From positions 1,302,001-1,366,000 of the forward strand of contig NZ_JBJXRG010000001.1 in assembly GCF_046254955.1 (NCBI RefSeq): 64,000 nucleotides of DNA, read 5' to 3'. How positions within the stretch are numbered: the first letter of the stretch is position 1; every line of letters starts with the position of its first letter. The stretch is from Qipengyuania_C sp046254955. GTDB lineage: Bacteria; Pseudomonadota; Alphaproteobacteria; Sphingomonadales; Sphingomonadaceae. The notes beneath the pieces are model-generated. The model was not told the DNA's origin. It was given only the letters and a program-made list of their open reading frames with translations, and did not search any database. The translations under genes were made by a program, and so were the position numbers. Below are positions 25,566-34,054 of this stretch, piece after piece.

Positions 25566-26779
25566 CAGCCTTCCAGTGCTAGCAGCGAGTCGTCAGCCGT
25601 GCTGATCTTGGACTGCGCCTGGTTCTGGCCTTCGGCGCGCGCGATATAGCCTTTTGACTTCTCGACTTCGTCGGAAAGCACGTCGACCGTCTGCTTCATG
25701 GATTCGAGGGCGCGGACCTTGAAATCATCGACTTCGTCCATCGTGTCATAGATGTTCTGGAACGCGCGCTGGAGCGTTTCCAGCGGGATGGTGCTCGCTG
25801 CTGCCTGCTCGTGAATCTTGCCGGTCTGGTCACGCAGCATGGTCGAAGTACTATCGATGATGCCTGCAGTGGTCTCATTGAGCGAGGTGATCTGCTGCAG
25901 CACCAGCCGCTGGTTGGTCATCGCTTCCGACACGGTCACGGCCGTGCGCAATGCGCCGACAGTGGTGGTGCTGGCCCGGTCGACGCCTTTGACCAGCTCG
26001 ACATTGTTCTTCTTGACGAGATCAAGCGCGAGATAGCCTTGCACCGATACCGCCATCTGCGTCAGCAGGTCCTGTGTGCGCTGGCGGACGTAAAACAGCG
26101 CAGTTTCGCGGATCGCCTTGGCCTTGGCCGGATCGGTCGCGTCGAGCTCGGCCGCCTTTTCTTCCAGCTTTTCATCGAGCGTCTTGGAAATGTGGATCAT
26201 CTGCTCGAGATTACCCATTGCTTCCCAAAGCTTCTGCCGCTCTACATCGATTGCGGCGTTGTCCATCAGGAGCTCGTCCTTGCCGTTGCCGAGCTTGGAG
26301 AGGATCTGCTGGATGTGGGTTTGTGCGCTCTGGTAGCTGCGGAAATAGTTGGTTAGCTTGTTGCCGAACGGGATGATGCCGAGGAACTTGCGCGGCCCCG
26401 TCAGCTTGCCTCGGCGGCTCGGGTCGAGGTCTTCGACCGTGCGGCGCAATTCGGCGAGATTGGCGCCCACGCCTTCATCTTGATCCATGGCGCGCAATGG
26501 CCGGTCGAGGAAGCGGTTGGACATGCCGGCCGCGGCCATGATTTCCTTGCGGCCCATATTGGTGATCTGGTCGACCTTCTGGCCGAATTCGGGCGAATTG
26601 GAATCTTGAGAAACCAGCTCGGCCACAAAGCCGTCGACCTTTTCTTCGAGCTTGGACTTCTTCTCTTCGCTTACCGGGACGAGCCCTGCAGCTTTTTCGG
26701 GCGCGACGGCGGGAACCGGATCGGGCGGGGTCAGGTCAAAATCCGTTTCGGTTGCGGTCTTGGTGGTAGTCTCGTTCAT
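25565..26779 (-). CDS. TelA-family (toxic anion resistance) protein
   Basis: Soluble protein of 404 residues, mostly alpha-helical, with long coiled-coil-like stretches and the family segments FLGIIPFGNKLTNYFRSYQSAQTHIQ and NAAIDVERQKLWEAMGNLEQ. TelA proteins are linked to tellurite, nisin and other envelope stresses, but the mechanism is unknown. The first 45 residues are Pro/Glu/Lys-rich and probably disordered. AAGGAG lies 12 nt before ATG 26779, a rather long spacing. It is the first gene of the telA / xpaC-like / PHA-family operon. A promoter with a palindrome over its -10 region is seen upstream. Confidence 0.85.
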   Translation of the reverse strand: MNETTTKTATETDFDLTPPDPVPAVAPEKAAGLVPVSEEKKSKLEEKVDGFVAELVSQDSNSPEFGQKVDQITNMGRKEIMAAAGMSNRFLDRPLRAMDQDEGVGANLAELRRTVEDLDPSRRGKLTGPRKFLGIIPFGNKLTNYFRSYQSAQTHIQQILSKLGNGKDELLMDNAAIDVERQKLWEAMGNLEQMIHISKTLDEKLEEKAAELDATDPAKAKAIRETALFYVRQRTQDLLTQMAVSVQGYLALDLVKKNNVELVKGVDRASTTTVGALRTAVTVSEAMTNQRLVLQQITSLNETTAGIIDSTSTMLRDQTGKIHEQAAASTIPLETLQRAFQNIYDTMDEVDDFKVRALESMKQTVDVLSDEVEKSKGYIARAEGQNQAQSKISTADDSLLALEG

Positions 26780-26815
26780 GTGAACCCTGGGCTCCTTTAA
26801 GGGCGAACTTTCTTG

Positions 26816-26850
26816 ATACCTGTATTAGGTATATAAGACACATAGTTCAA
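26816..26850 (-). promoter_or_regulatory. Promoter of the telA operon with an inverted repeat over the -10 box
   Basis: On the minus strand TTGAAC (26850-26845) and TAATAC (26827-26822) are 17 nt apart, a plausible sigma-70 promoter. ATACCT and AGGTAT (26816-26832, 5-nt spacer) form an inverted repeat that covers the -10 box, as expected for a repressor site. No regulator gene is adjacent. Confidence 0.5.
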
Positions 26851-26919
26851 GCTTTTGACAGACTAGCACAGGCTGGATGCCGCGCGCGACCAAAACCGCA
26901 ACCCTTGATGGGTATGCGC

Positions 26920-28659
26920 CTAAGCCGCGACTTTTAGTTCGAGAGGCTGGATTTCGCCCGACAGATAGAGCTGCTTCGCCTTGGCGCGGCTGAGCTTGCC
27001 TGAACTGGTGCGCGGCAATGTACGCGGCGGGACCAGCTCGACGACGCAGCCCATTCCGGTGACCGACCGGACTTTGTCGGAAATCAGGTCGCGTAGGCGG
27101 ATCCGTTCTTCCGGATCGGAAACGCGGCAGTGGACCAGTACGGCGGGCGCTTCTTCACCATTCTCGGTCTCGACTGAAAATGCTGCGATGTCGCCGTGAT
27201 TGAAACCGGGCAATTGCTCGACTGCCCATTCGATATCCTGCGGCCAGTGGTTCTTGCCGTTGATGATTATCATGTCCTTGGCACGGCCAACAATGAACAG
27301 GTAGTCATCGGCCATGTAGCCCATGTCGCCGGTATCGAGCCAACCGTCGATCAGGCAATCATCGGTCGCTTCCTGATTGCGGAAATAGGAGTGCATCACG
27401 CTGGGGCCGCGGCACCAGACCTTGCCGATTTGGTGATCACCTTTGACGTCGCCATTCTCGCCGCGAATCTCGACATCCATATCGAGCACCGGCTTGCCGC
27501 AATTGACGATCGCCCGGTAGCGCGCCGGGCGAGAGAGATCGCGCGGAGTACCCGAGAGACGTTCTTCTTCGACCAGTTCGACGCGAATACCTTCACCCGG
27601 TGGCATGACAGTGACAGCAAGTGTCGCCTCGGCCAGCCCATAGCTCGGCGTGAAGGCACTCGCCTTGAACCCGGCTTCGGCGAAGGCGTTGACGAATCCC
27701 TGCATCACATCGGGCCGGATCATGTCGGCGCCGTTGCCGGCTATGCGCCAGCGCGAGAGGTCAAAGCGGTCGCCGACATGGCTCTGGCTGGAAATGCGGC
27801 GCGCGCAAATATCGTAGCCGAAAGTGGGCGAGTAGGAGAGCGTCGTGCCCTCGTTGCGGCTGATCATGTCAAGCCATGCCAGCGGACGGCGCGCGAAGTG
27901 CTCGGTGCGCAGATAGTCCGAAGAAACCTGGTTGGCGATAGGTGAAAGGAAGCAGCCGACAAGGCCCATGTCGTGATACCAGGGGAGCCAGCTGACGCAG
28001 CGATCATTGTCTCCAACCTTCATCGCATGGCTGTGACCCGCCAGATTATTAAGCAGTGCGCGGTGGGTTACAGCGACACCCGTTGGGAAGCGGGTCGAGC
28101 CAGACGAGTATTGTAGGTAGCAAATGTCATCCGGATGCGTTTCCGGAAGTTCGCATTGCGGATCGGGGCGGTCAGCGAAGCTGTCCCAATCCACTCCTTC
28201 ACAGCCCTGTTTCTCTGCACCGGCGGCGGCCATTTCGGAAATTTCGGCCGGATAGATGAGCATCTTTGGATCGCTGCTCGTCAATTGCACTGCGAGCTGT
28301 TCGATATAGCTGTCGCGGCCGCCAAAGGTGGTCGGTAGCGGCAGCGGAATCGGCCAGGCCCCGGCATAGATGCATCCGCAAAAAAGTGCGGCAAATTCGG
28401 GACCGGTTTCCGCAATCAGGGCAACGCGGTCTTCCTTGCCGATACCTGATGCGATCAGGCGGCGCGCCATCGCCAATGCATCCTCCCGCATCTCCGCGAA
28501 GGGATAAACGCGTTCCAGCGTTCCCCGCATATCGTGAAAGTTGAGGCCCTTTTCGCTCCTTGCGGCGTAGTCGATGGCCTCGATGAAGGTTGCGAAATCC
28601 GCTTTTCGGCGGGGAAGTTCGCAATTATTCGGCGTCGGCTTCATAGCGGCGTCGTTCAT
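26920..28659 (-). CDS. Fatty acyl-AMP ligase (ANL superfamily)
   Basis: Adenylate-forming enzyme of 579 residues. Core motifs in order are YLQYSSGSTRFPTGVAVTH (ATP loop), SWLPWYHDMGL, SYGLAEATLAV, DGWLDTGDMGYM and a C-terminal SSGKLSRAKAKQLY with the catalytic Lys. The WLPxYHDMGL motif and length fit the FAAL branch, which forms acyl-AMP and hands the acyl group to a carrier protein rather than to CoA. FAALs usually sit beside polyketide, lipopeptide or (in sphingomonads) sphingolipid genes; here no carrier protein or synthase is adjacent, so the acceptor must be elsewhere. It is divergent from recX. Confidence 0.87.
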   Translation of the reverse strand: MNDAAMKPTPNNCELPRRKADFATFIEAIDYAARSEKGLNFHDMRGTLERVYPFAEMREDALAMARRLIASGIGKEDRVALIAETGPEFAALFCGCIYAGAWPIPLPLPTTFGGRDSYIEQLAVQLTSSDPKMLIYPAEISEMAAAGAEKQGCEGVDWDSFADRPDPQCELPETHPDDICYLQYSSGSTRFPTGVAVTHRALLNNLAGHSHAMKVGDNDRCVSWLPWYHDMGLVGCFLSPIANQVSSDYLRTEHFARRPLAWLDMISRNEGTTLSYSPTFGYDICARRISSQSHVGDRFDLSRWRIAGNGADMIRPDVMQGFVNAFAEAGFKASAFTPSYGLAEATLAVTVMPPGEGIRVELVEEERLSGTPRDLSRPARYRAIVNCGKPVLDMDVEIRGENGDVKGDHQIGKVWCRGPSVMHSYFRNQEATDDCLIDGWLDTGDMGYMADDYLFIVGRAKDMIIINGKNHWPQDIEWAVEQLPGFNHGDIAAFSVETENGEEAPAVLVHCRVSDPEERIRLRDLISDKVRSVTGMGCVVELVPPRTLPRTSSGKLSRAKAKQLYLSGEIQPLELKVAA

Positions 28660-28787
28660 TTACCCTTGCGATACCCGTATTTTTCAGTGCGTTACGAAGA
28701 ATTCTGCTGCGATACGGCCCAAATTCGGCTCTCTACCCCGTATCAGCCTTTCCCATTTCCTAATGAGTGTGGCACGAATATGGCCAA

Positions 28788-29369
28788 ATGGTTTCAAAGG
28801 AAACAGGCTATTCCCGGCGCAGACGCAAGCCGAAGCCGCTCGATGCAGCGAAACTGGAAGAATTGGCGCTGGCCTACGTGGCCCGTTTTTCGACCAGTTC
28901 TGCTAAATTGGCGACCTATCTTCAGAGAAAAACTCGCGAGCGTGGCTTTGAGGGTGCCGATGAAGAGGAAGCCGATGTCAGAAGTCTGATCGCAGCTTTG
29001 GTCGAGCGATACGTCGAGCTCGGTTACATCGATGATGCGGCCTACGCCCGTTCGCGCGGCGAGGGCCTGCGATCACGCGGCTACGGCGCGCGTCGGGTGG
29101 AGCAGGATCTGCGTGCGGCGGGGATCGATGAAGACGTGCGGCAAGACGTCGCGGGCAGCGAGTTTGAAGAACGCCAGAGCGCCTACAGGCTGGCCGAACG
29201 CCGCCGATTTGGTCCGTTCGGTGCACCACTTGATCGCAAGATCCGAGAAAAGCAGATTGCAGCGATGGTGCGCGCAGGTCATAGCTTCGATGCTGCAAAG
29301 GCGATGGTTGATGCTGCAGACATAGATCGCGCCGCTGACTGGGTTGCAGAAGCCGAAGGAATGGAATGA
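28788..29369 (+). CDS. recX: Regulatory protein RecX
   Basis: Small helical protein of about 193 residues that modulates RecA filaments. The tandem three-helix repeats are visible: LEELALAYVARFSTSSAKLATYLQRK, then YVELGYIDDAAYARSRGEGLRSRGYGARRVEQDL. The N-terminus is basic (RRRRKPKP). The start is uncertain: ATG 28788 is chosen, a GTG at 28767 is also in frame, and neither has a clear ribosome site. recA is not adjacent. The stop overlaps the ATGATGATG start of the DUF192 gene. Confidence 0.82.
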   Translation: MVSKETGYSRRRRKPKPLDAAKLEELALAYVARFSTSSAKLATYLQRKTRERGFEGADEEEADVRSLIAALVERYVELGYIDDAAYARSRGEGLRSRGYGARRVEQDLRAAGIDEDVRQDVAGSEFEERQSAYRLAERRRFGPFGAPLDRKIREKQIAAMVRAGHSFDAAKAMVDAADIDRAADWVAEAEGME

Positions 29370-29881
29370 TGATGCGAATCTTTGCTTGTCTGATTGGCGC
29401 TGCGCTCATTGCTTGCTCACCGCAATCGGCAACAACTCCGGCAGATGCCTCGACTGGCCAGCCCGCAACGTCATCGGAAGTGCTGCCGCTCGATGCCAAA
29501 CACCCGATCTCCGGCCTGGATATCATCATCGCCAAGATTGATAGCGGAGAGGAAAACTATGGCTTTGAGGTCGAACTGGCTTCTACTCCGGAAGCGCAAA
29601 CCCGGGGGCTGATGTTCCGCACCGAGCTGGGCGATTTCGAAGGGATGATCTTCCCTAGCGAGTTTCCGATCCCACGCAGCTTCTGGATGCGCAACACGCC
29701 GCTGCCGCTGGACCTGATTTTCATCGGGGAAGATCGCAAGATCCGCAATATCGCCGCGATGGCTGAACCCTACTCACTCGATTCGATCCCGTCTGATGGT
29801 CCGGTAATCGCAGTCCTGGAAATCAGGGGTGGGCGTGCAGCCGAACTTGGCATCGAACCGGGCGACACAGTCGAGTGGTAG
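29366..29881 (+). CDS. DUF192 family lipoprotein
   Basis: Protein of 171 residues with a lipoprotein signal: a short hydrophobic stretch ending in the lipobox LIAC (Cys17). The mature part is the DUF192 fold, with GLMFRTELGDFEGMIFPSEF and FWMRNTPLPLDLIFIGED, both characteristic of the family. Function is unknown; archaeal structures show a small beta-barrel. Three consecutive ATG codons form the start and overlap the recX stop; GAAGGA lies 5-11 nt before them. The next gene is 61 nt downstream. Confidence 0.85.
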   Translation: MMMRIFACLIGAALIACSPQSATTPADASTGQPATSSEVLPLDAKHPISGLDIIIAKIDSGEENYGFEVELASTPEAQTRGLMFRTELGDFEGMIFPSEFPIPRSFWMRNTPLPLDLIFIGEDRKIRNIAAMAEPYSLDSIPSDGPVIAVLEIRGGRAAELGIEPGDTVEW

Positions 29882-29942
29882 GTGCAGCCTACGCCTGTCT
29901 TCGCGCTTGGCCCCGAGGATCGAATCGGCTAGGCGCGCTGGC

Positions 29943-30338
29943 ATGAGTTTTCTCGGCAAGATCTTTACGTGGTGGGACGGCGCGACGCTCACCACCATGT
30001 TGCACACCGCGCGTCACGGCGAGCATGTCGGTACCGATGCGCAGGGCAACAAATATTATCGCTCCAAGCCCAAAGAGGGTCAGCGCGAACGCCGCTGGGT
30101 AATCTATGACGGGGCGAACGATTCGAGCCGCGTGCCCGCCGAATGGCATGGTTGGTTGCACGGTGCAGGCGAAGATGTGCCGGAAAGCCATCTTCCGCCG
30201 CCGCGCATCTGGGAAGTTGATTACACCCCCAATGCAACCGGAACGCTCAGTGCCTATCGGCCGCAGGGCGCGCTAGAGAGCGGCGGCAAGCGTGCCGGTG
30301 CCACAGGCGATTACGAGGCCTGGAGCCCGGACAGTTAA
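29943..30338 (+). CDS. NADH:ubiquinone oxidoreductase accessory subunit, NDUFA12 family
   Basis: Protein of 131 residues homologous to the mitochondrial complex I subunit NDUFA12 (B17.2), an accessory subunit kept in alphaproteobacteria. The conserved core is GTDAQGNKYYRSK, RRWVIYDGANDSSRVPAEWHGWLHG and PNATGTLSAYRPQG. ATG 29943 gives the family's N-terminus; the frame is open further upstream. It is followed 3 nt later by a DUF2155 gene and then a convergent aat gene, a neighbourhood I recognise from other alphaproteobacteria. The complex I core operon is not in the window. Confidence 0.92.
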   Translation: MSFLGKIFTWWDGATLTTMLHTARHGEHVGTDAQGNKYYRSKPKEGQRERRWVIYDGANDSSRVPAEWHGWLHGAGEDVPESHLPPPRIWEVDYTPNATGTLSAYRPQGALESGGKRAGATGDYEAWSPDS

Positions 30339-30341
30339 GCC

Positions 30342-30827
30342 ATGCGCCGGGTGGCCGCCTTTGCCGCTGCATTTGCATTGCTATCGGCTTGCTCCGAAGA
30401 CGCGCCCGAGCCAGGAGCCATCGAGACGGATGTTCCCGATGAGCTGCAAAGCTCGGGGCCGGTGGTCGATCCGGCCGATGCCGGGATCGGGACTCCCATG
30501 GAAGAGCGGGTCGCGACCCTGGGCCTGCTGAACAAGCGCAACAATCTCACGCAGGATCTGGAGATGCGACCGGGCGAAACGCGCCGGGTTGGCGATGTGA
30601 TTGTGCGGCTTCAGGCTTGCGAACGCACCGCGCCTTGGGAGATGCCCAAAGAGACCGGCGCCTTCGTGCAAGTGCTGGTGCGGGGACGCGGAAACGACGC
30701 TGATTTCGAACGCGTATTTTCGGGCTGGCTGTTCAAGGAATCACCCTCCCTCAACGTGGTCGAACATCCGATCTATGATGTGTGGGTGAAGGACTGCGCG
30801 ATGAACTTCGCAGGCGAGACCTCTTGA
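30342..30827 (+). CDS. DUF2155 family lipoprotein
   Basis: Protein of 161 residues with a lipoprotein signal (lipobox LSAC, Cys17) and a C-terminal DUF2155 domain (RVGDVIVRLQACERTAPWE, VFSGWLFKESPSLNVVEHPIYDVWVKDC), which keeps a likely disulfide pair of cysteines. The family is confined largely to alphaproteobacteria and its role is unknown. It starts 3 nt after the NDUFA12 gene and is probably co-transcribed with it. Its last 55 nt overlap, tail to tail, the end of aat on the opposite strand. Confidence 0.85.
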   Translation: MRRVAAFAAAFALLSACSEDAPEPGAIETDVPDELQSSGPVVDPADAGIGTPMEERVATLGLLNKRNNLTQDLEMRPGETRRVGDVIVRLQACERTAPWEMPKETGAFVQVLVRGRGNDADFERVFSGWLFKESPSLNVVEHPIYDVWVKDCAMNFAGETS

Positions 30828-31471
30828 GTCGCCGCAGCCTCTATCAAGGCATCGAAAGCATTGGGTAACGACGGCGCGGGCTGTTTGGTGGCCAAGTAGA
30901 GCTGCTGCAGATATTCAGCCTGGCTGATTGCCTGCGCGCCCAACGAAGCGAGGTGGTCGGTTATGAACTGACAATCGAGCAACCGATATCCCGCATGACG
31001 CATGATCGCGACAAGCCATGCAAGCGCAAGCTTCGAGATGTTAGGGCGGCTATTGAACATCGATTCCCCGCAGAAAACGCTTTCGAAACCCACTCCATAG
31101 AGCCCGCCGACCAATTCTTCTCCGTCCCAGCATTCGAGTGAATGCGCGTATCCGAGGCGATGCAATGCGCGGTAGCTGTCGATGATTGGTTGGTTGATCC
31201 AGCTTTCCGGATGGCCGGGCCGCGGTGCAGCGCATGCTTCGATGACCGCATCAAAATCCTGATTGCAGGTAACACTGATCGGGGAAGTTCGGATCATCTT
31301 CTTCAATGAACGACTGCAGCGGAAGTTATCGAGCGGCAAGATGCCGCGTTCGCGCGGTTCGACCCAGAACACCTCTTCCGCTTTGCGTCCGTCCGACATC
31401 GGGAAGATGCCGTTGCGATAGGCAAGCATCAGCGTCTCGAGCGGAATAGGTGGTTGGAGCGGCGCATGCAT
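30773..31471 (-). CDS. aat: Leucyl/phenylalanyl-tRNA--protein transferase
   Basis: Enzyme of the N-degron pathway that adds Leu or Phe from tRNA to proteins with N-terminal Lys or Arg. The family motifs AYRNGIFPM, FWVEPRERGILPL, FRCSRSLKK and GGLYGVGFESVFCGESMF are present. ATG 31471 gives 232 residues with the normal N-terminus; upstream in-frame codons exist to 31537 but lack similarity. The last 20 residues run past the usual end and overlap the DUF2155 gene on the other strand by 55 nt. Divergent from the tRNA-Trp gene. Confidence 0.92.
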   Translation of the reverse strand: MHAPLQPPIPLETLMLAYRNGIFPMSDGRKAEEVFWVEPRERGILPLDNFRCSRSLKKMIRTSPISVTCNQDFDAVIEACAAPRPGHPESWINQPIIDSYRALHRLGYAHSLECWDGEELVGGLYGVGFESVFCGESMFNSRPNISKLALAWLVAIMRHAGYRLLDCQFITDHLASLGAQAISQAEYLQQLYLATKQPAPSLPNAFDALIEAAATQEVSPAKFIAQSFTHTS

Positions 31472-31525
31472 GGCACTGACATCATAACAGTCAGACAGCA
31501 AAGCGTCGCGCCTCTTCTCACCGCT

Positions 31526-31554
31526 TGCCATTCTCATCCGATGGCCCTAGAGCG
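31526..31554 (+). promoter_or_regulatory. Candidate promoter of tRNA-Trp
   Basis: TTGCCA (31526-31531) and TAGAGC (31549-31554) are 17 nt apart and end 11 nt before the tRNA. The GC-rich stretch after the -10 would act as a stringent discriminator. The -10 box is a weak match. Confidence 0.35.
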
Positions 31555-31565
31555 CGGCGCGCTGC

Positions 31566-31641
31566 AGGGGTGTAGCTCAGTTGGTAGAGCATCGGTCTCC
31601 AAAACCGAGGGCCACGGGTTCGAATCCTGTCACCCCTGCCA
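31566..31641 (+). tRNA. trnW: tRNA-Trp (CCA anticodon)
   Basis: Complete cloverleaf of 76 nt with encoded CCA end. The acceptor arms AGGGGTG and CACCCCT pair fully, the D arm GCTC..GAGC is present, the anticodon stem TCGGT/ACCGA encloses the loop CTCCAAA with anticodon CCA, and the T arm contains GGTTCGAATCC. It stands upstream of secE-nusG as in many bacteria, but a small gene and an inverted symporter gene lie between. Confidence 0.97.
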
Positions 31642-31773
31642 GTTCTTCGCGCGCAAATTCTGTGCGCCCTCCCAAACACATCGTTTCCTTTTTTCCGGAC
31701 ACTGCGGGAACCAGAAGCACCTGATTTGCATTGGTATTTGCAAGGGAGGGCATTGTCACAAGGAGACTTTGCG

Positions 31774-31926
31774 ATGTCCAGTCACGTTTATCACACGAGT
31801 CGCCCGGATTCATGGGTGCATCCGCGTAGCTATACCGACGCGAGCTTGCGTCGCCGCAAGTATGGCAGGGTGCGTCCGATGGAAGAACCGCCCGGATTTT
31901 GGGCGCGCCTGATGGGCTTCCGTTAA
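31774..31926 (+). CDS. Small basic protein of 50 residues, unknown function
   Basis: Short ORF with an excellent ribosome site: AAGGAG 8 nt before ATG 31774. The product is rich in Arg, Ser, Tyr and Pro, and ends in PPGFWARLMGFR, a short amphipathic tail. A strong terminator begins 25 nt after the stop, so this is a discrete small transcription unit behind tRNA-Trp, possibly transcribed with it. I do not recognise a named family. The ribosome site and terminator are the reasons for calling it a gene. Confidence 0.65.
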   Translation: MSSHVYHTSRPDSWVHPRSYTDASLRRRKYGRVRPMEEPPGFWARLMGFR

Positions 31927-31951
31927 GCCCAGTCCGAACGAGATTTCGAAT

Positions 31952-31985
31952 AGGGCCGCTTGCCATTAGGCGAGCGGCCCTTTTT
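31952..31985. terminator. Rho-independent terminator, probably bidirectional
   Basis: AGGGCCGCTTGCC and GGCGAGCGGCCCT form a 13-bp stem with one wobble pair and an ATTA loop, followed by TTTTT on the plus strand. It ends the small-protein unit and lies 9 nt from the end of the symporter gene on the other strand. Confidence 0.85.
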
Positions 31986-31993
31986 CGTGAGTG

Positions 31994-33547
31994 TCAGTAC
32001 TCTTCGGGTTCCTCAGCCGTTTCCGCTGCGAAGTCCTTGCCAGCAGTCTTGTCACCCTTTGCGAGCTTGAACACGACGCCGGACAGTAGCACGAGCGCCA
32101 GCAAGTTGGGCAACGCCATCGCCGCATTCGAGATGTCGCCCAAGCGCCAGACCAGTTGCGATGGCTGGGTTGCCCCGACAAAGATCGCAACGCACCAGAT
32201 CACGCGCCAGATGATATGCAGCACCTTCTCGCCGCCACGGGTCGAGCCCGGTACGCGGTCGTAGATGAAGGTGATCGCGCGCTCGCCATAATAGCTCCAC
32301 GTAAGGAGTGTCGTGAATACGAACAGGATCAGCGCAGCGCTCACCACCAAGGTGCCGAGTGGGACACCCGCGATCAAGGTTGGGAATGCCGCGCTGTAGG
32401 CGGCGATGGTCGTCGCCACACCCGCGGTTTCGACAGTGCTGAGATCGGATTGCCAGACGTGCTCGACTGCTTGACCCGCGCCGGTGAAATCACCCTGGAC
32501 GGTGAGGATTACCAGCGCAGTCATGGTGCAGATCACCATCGTATCGATGAAGGTGCCAAGCATTGCCATGCGGCCCTGCTGCTCGGGATCGTTGGTCTGC
32601 GCCACAGCGTGCGCGATCGGGGTCGAACCTTGGCCCGCCTCGTTCGAGAACAGTCCGCGCGCCACACCGGCCCTGATGGCGATGATAATCAATGCGCCGA
32701 CAAATCCGCCTTCGGCAGCTTGGTTGTTGAAAGCGCCTGCGAAAATACGGCTGAACGTTTCTGGCAGATCGCTCGCATTGAGGATCAGCGCAATGATGGC
32801 CAGCACGATATAGGCTGCCGCCATGAACGGGACGACCTTCTCAGCCACATTCCCGATCGACTTGATGCCACCGATGATAACGATAAACACTGCAATGGCG
32901 ACGATCAGGCCACCGAGCCAGCGCTCGATCCCGAATAGCTCGTTGAGGCCGGTGGCGACTTCGTTCGACTGGATCGAGTTGCCTGTCACAAGTGCCGAGA
33001 AAAGTGTGCCGAGGCAGAAGAGGATGGCAAGCCAGGTATACTTCGGACCCAGCCCCATCATGATGTAGCTCATTGGCCCGCCGCGTTTCACTCCGTCCGA
33101 CGTCGTTTCACGATAACGGATTGCGAGAGAACCTTCAGCAAAGGCCAGCGCCATACCGATCAACGCGGTTACCCACATCCAGAAGACGGCACCCGGGCCA
33201 CCCCAGGCAATGGCGAATGCTACCCCGGCGAGATTGCCTGTACCGACTTGCCCCGAAAGCGCTGTTGAGAGCGCTGCGAACGGAGAAATCTCCCCGTCGC
33301 CACTGCCCTTGCGGCCCGCAAACAAGCCCTTGAACGCACTGCCGAGCTTGAGGATTGGGTAAAATCTGAGGCCGATCATGATGTAGAGCCCGATACCGAG
33401 CAGTATGATCACCATCGGGGGGACTGCAACGCCCCCCAAGCTAAGCCATGAGACCGGCTCTCCGTTCCACTCACCACCCCAAATGAAGTCGGATACATTT
33501 ACGACTCGATCTACCAGTGTTGGTGATCCGGCCTCGCTAGCTGCCAT
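31994..33547 (-). CDS. Alanine/glycine:cation symporter (AGCS family)
   Basis: Inner-membrane amino-acid symporter of 517 residues with about 10-11 helices. Family landmarks are AALSTALSGQVGTGNLAGVAFAI, GGPGAVFWMWVTALIGMALAF, RGLFSNEAGQGSTPIAHA and LLTWSYYGERAITFI. It takes up alanine or glycine with sodium. GGGGAAG lies 8 nt before ATG 33547. The gene is inverted relative to its neighbours and stands between tRNA-Trp and secE. The 259 nt between it and secE must hold both promoters; no clear elements were recognised. Confidence 0.93.
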   Translation of the reverse strand: MAASEAGSPTLVDRVVNVSDFIWGGEWNGEPVSWLSLGGVAVPPMVIILLGIGLYIMIGLRFYPILKLGSAFKGLFAGRKGSGDGEISPFAALSTALSGQVGTGNLAGVAFAIAWGGPGAVFWMWVTALIGMALAFAEGSLAIRYRETTSDGVKRGGPMSYIMMGLGPKYTWLAILFCLGTLFSALVTGNSIQSNEVATGLNELFGIERWLGGLIVAIAVFIVIIGGIKSIGNVAEKVVPFMAAAYIVLAIIALILNASDLPETFSRIFAGAFNNQAAEGGFVGALIIIAIRAGVARGLFSNEAGQGSTPIAHAVAQTNDPEQQGRMAMLGTFIDTMVICTMTALVILTVQGDFTGAGQAVEHVWQSDLSTVETAGVATTIAAYSAAFPTLIAGVPLGTLVVSAALILFVFTTLLTWSYYGERAITFIYDRVPGSTRGGEKVLHIIWRVIWCVAIFVGATQPSQLVWRLGDISNAAMALPNLLALVLLSGVVFKLAKGDKTAGKDFAAETAEEPEEY

Positions 33548-33806
33548 TTTCGGCTTCCCCTAATGCTTCCCGTCAGAAGCGGCGCAGGCTAGTGGCGCGA
33601 TCCGACGATGACCAGCCCTAAAGTCGCAAGTGTAACCACTGGCGTGCGTCTCGGCTTGCATTTGGCCAAACTGCGCCCTAAACGGCCAATCGTCTTCCGA
33701 CATTGGAATCAGATGAAAGCCCCTCCCGGACCTTGTTCGGGGCGGCGCGGAACCCTACCTGAAACCGGTCGCGAACGGCGTGACGCATTTTGACGAGTAA
33801 GAGCCC

Positions 33807-34028
33807 ATGGCTGAAAAACAGAGCGCACCGAAGAAGCCCAAGCCCTCGCCCGGCGAGTTCATCCGGCAGGTCCGGACCGAAACGAGCAAGGTGGTGTGGC
33901 CCACACGTGAGGAGACAATCCGCACGGCGATCTTCGTGTTCATCATGATGGTGATCCTGTCGCTATTCTTCCTCCTCATCGATTCGATATTCGGCGCTGT
34001 CGTCGAGTGGCTCCTCGAACTCGCCTGA
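33807..34028 (+). CDS. secE: Preprotein translocase subunit SecE
   Basis: Short SecE of 73 residues, the single-helix form. The conserved FIRQVRTETSKVVWPTREETIRT precedes one membrane helix (IFVFIMMVILSLFFLLIDSIFG). It holds SecY in the SecYEG channel. nusG follows after 26 nt, the standard bacterial order. The ribosome site is modest. Confidence 0.97.
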   Translation: MAEKQSAPKKPKPSPGEFIRQVRTETSKVVWPTREETIRTAIFVFIMMVILSLFFLLIDSIFGAVVEWLLELA

Positions 34029-34054
34029 CCGACCACATAATTACAGGATAACCC

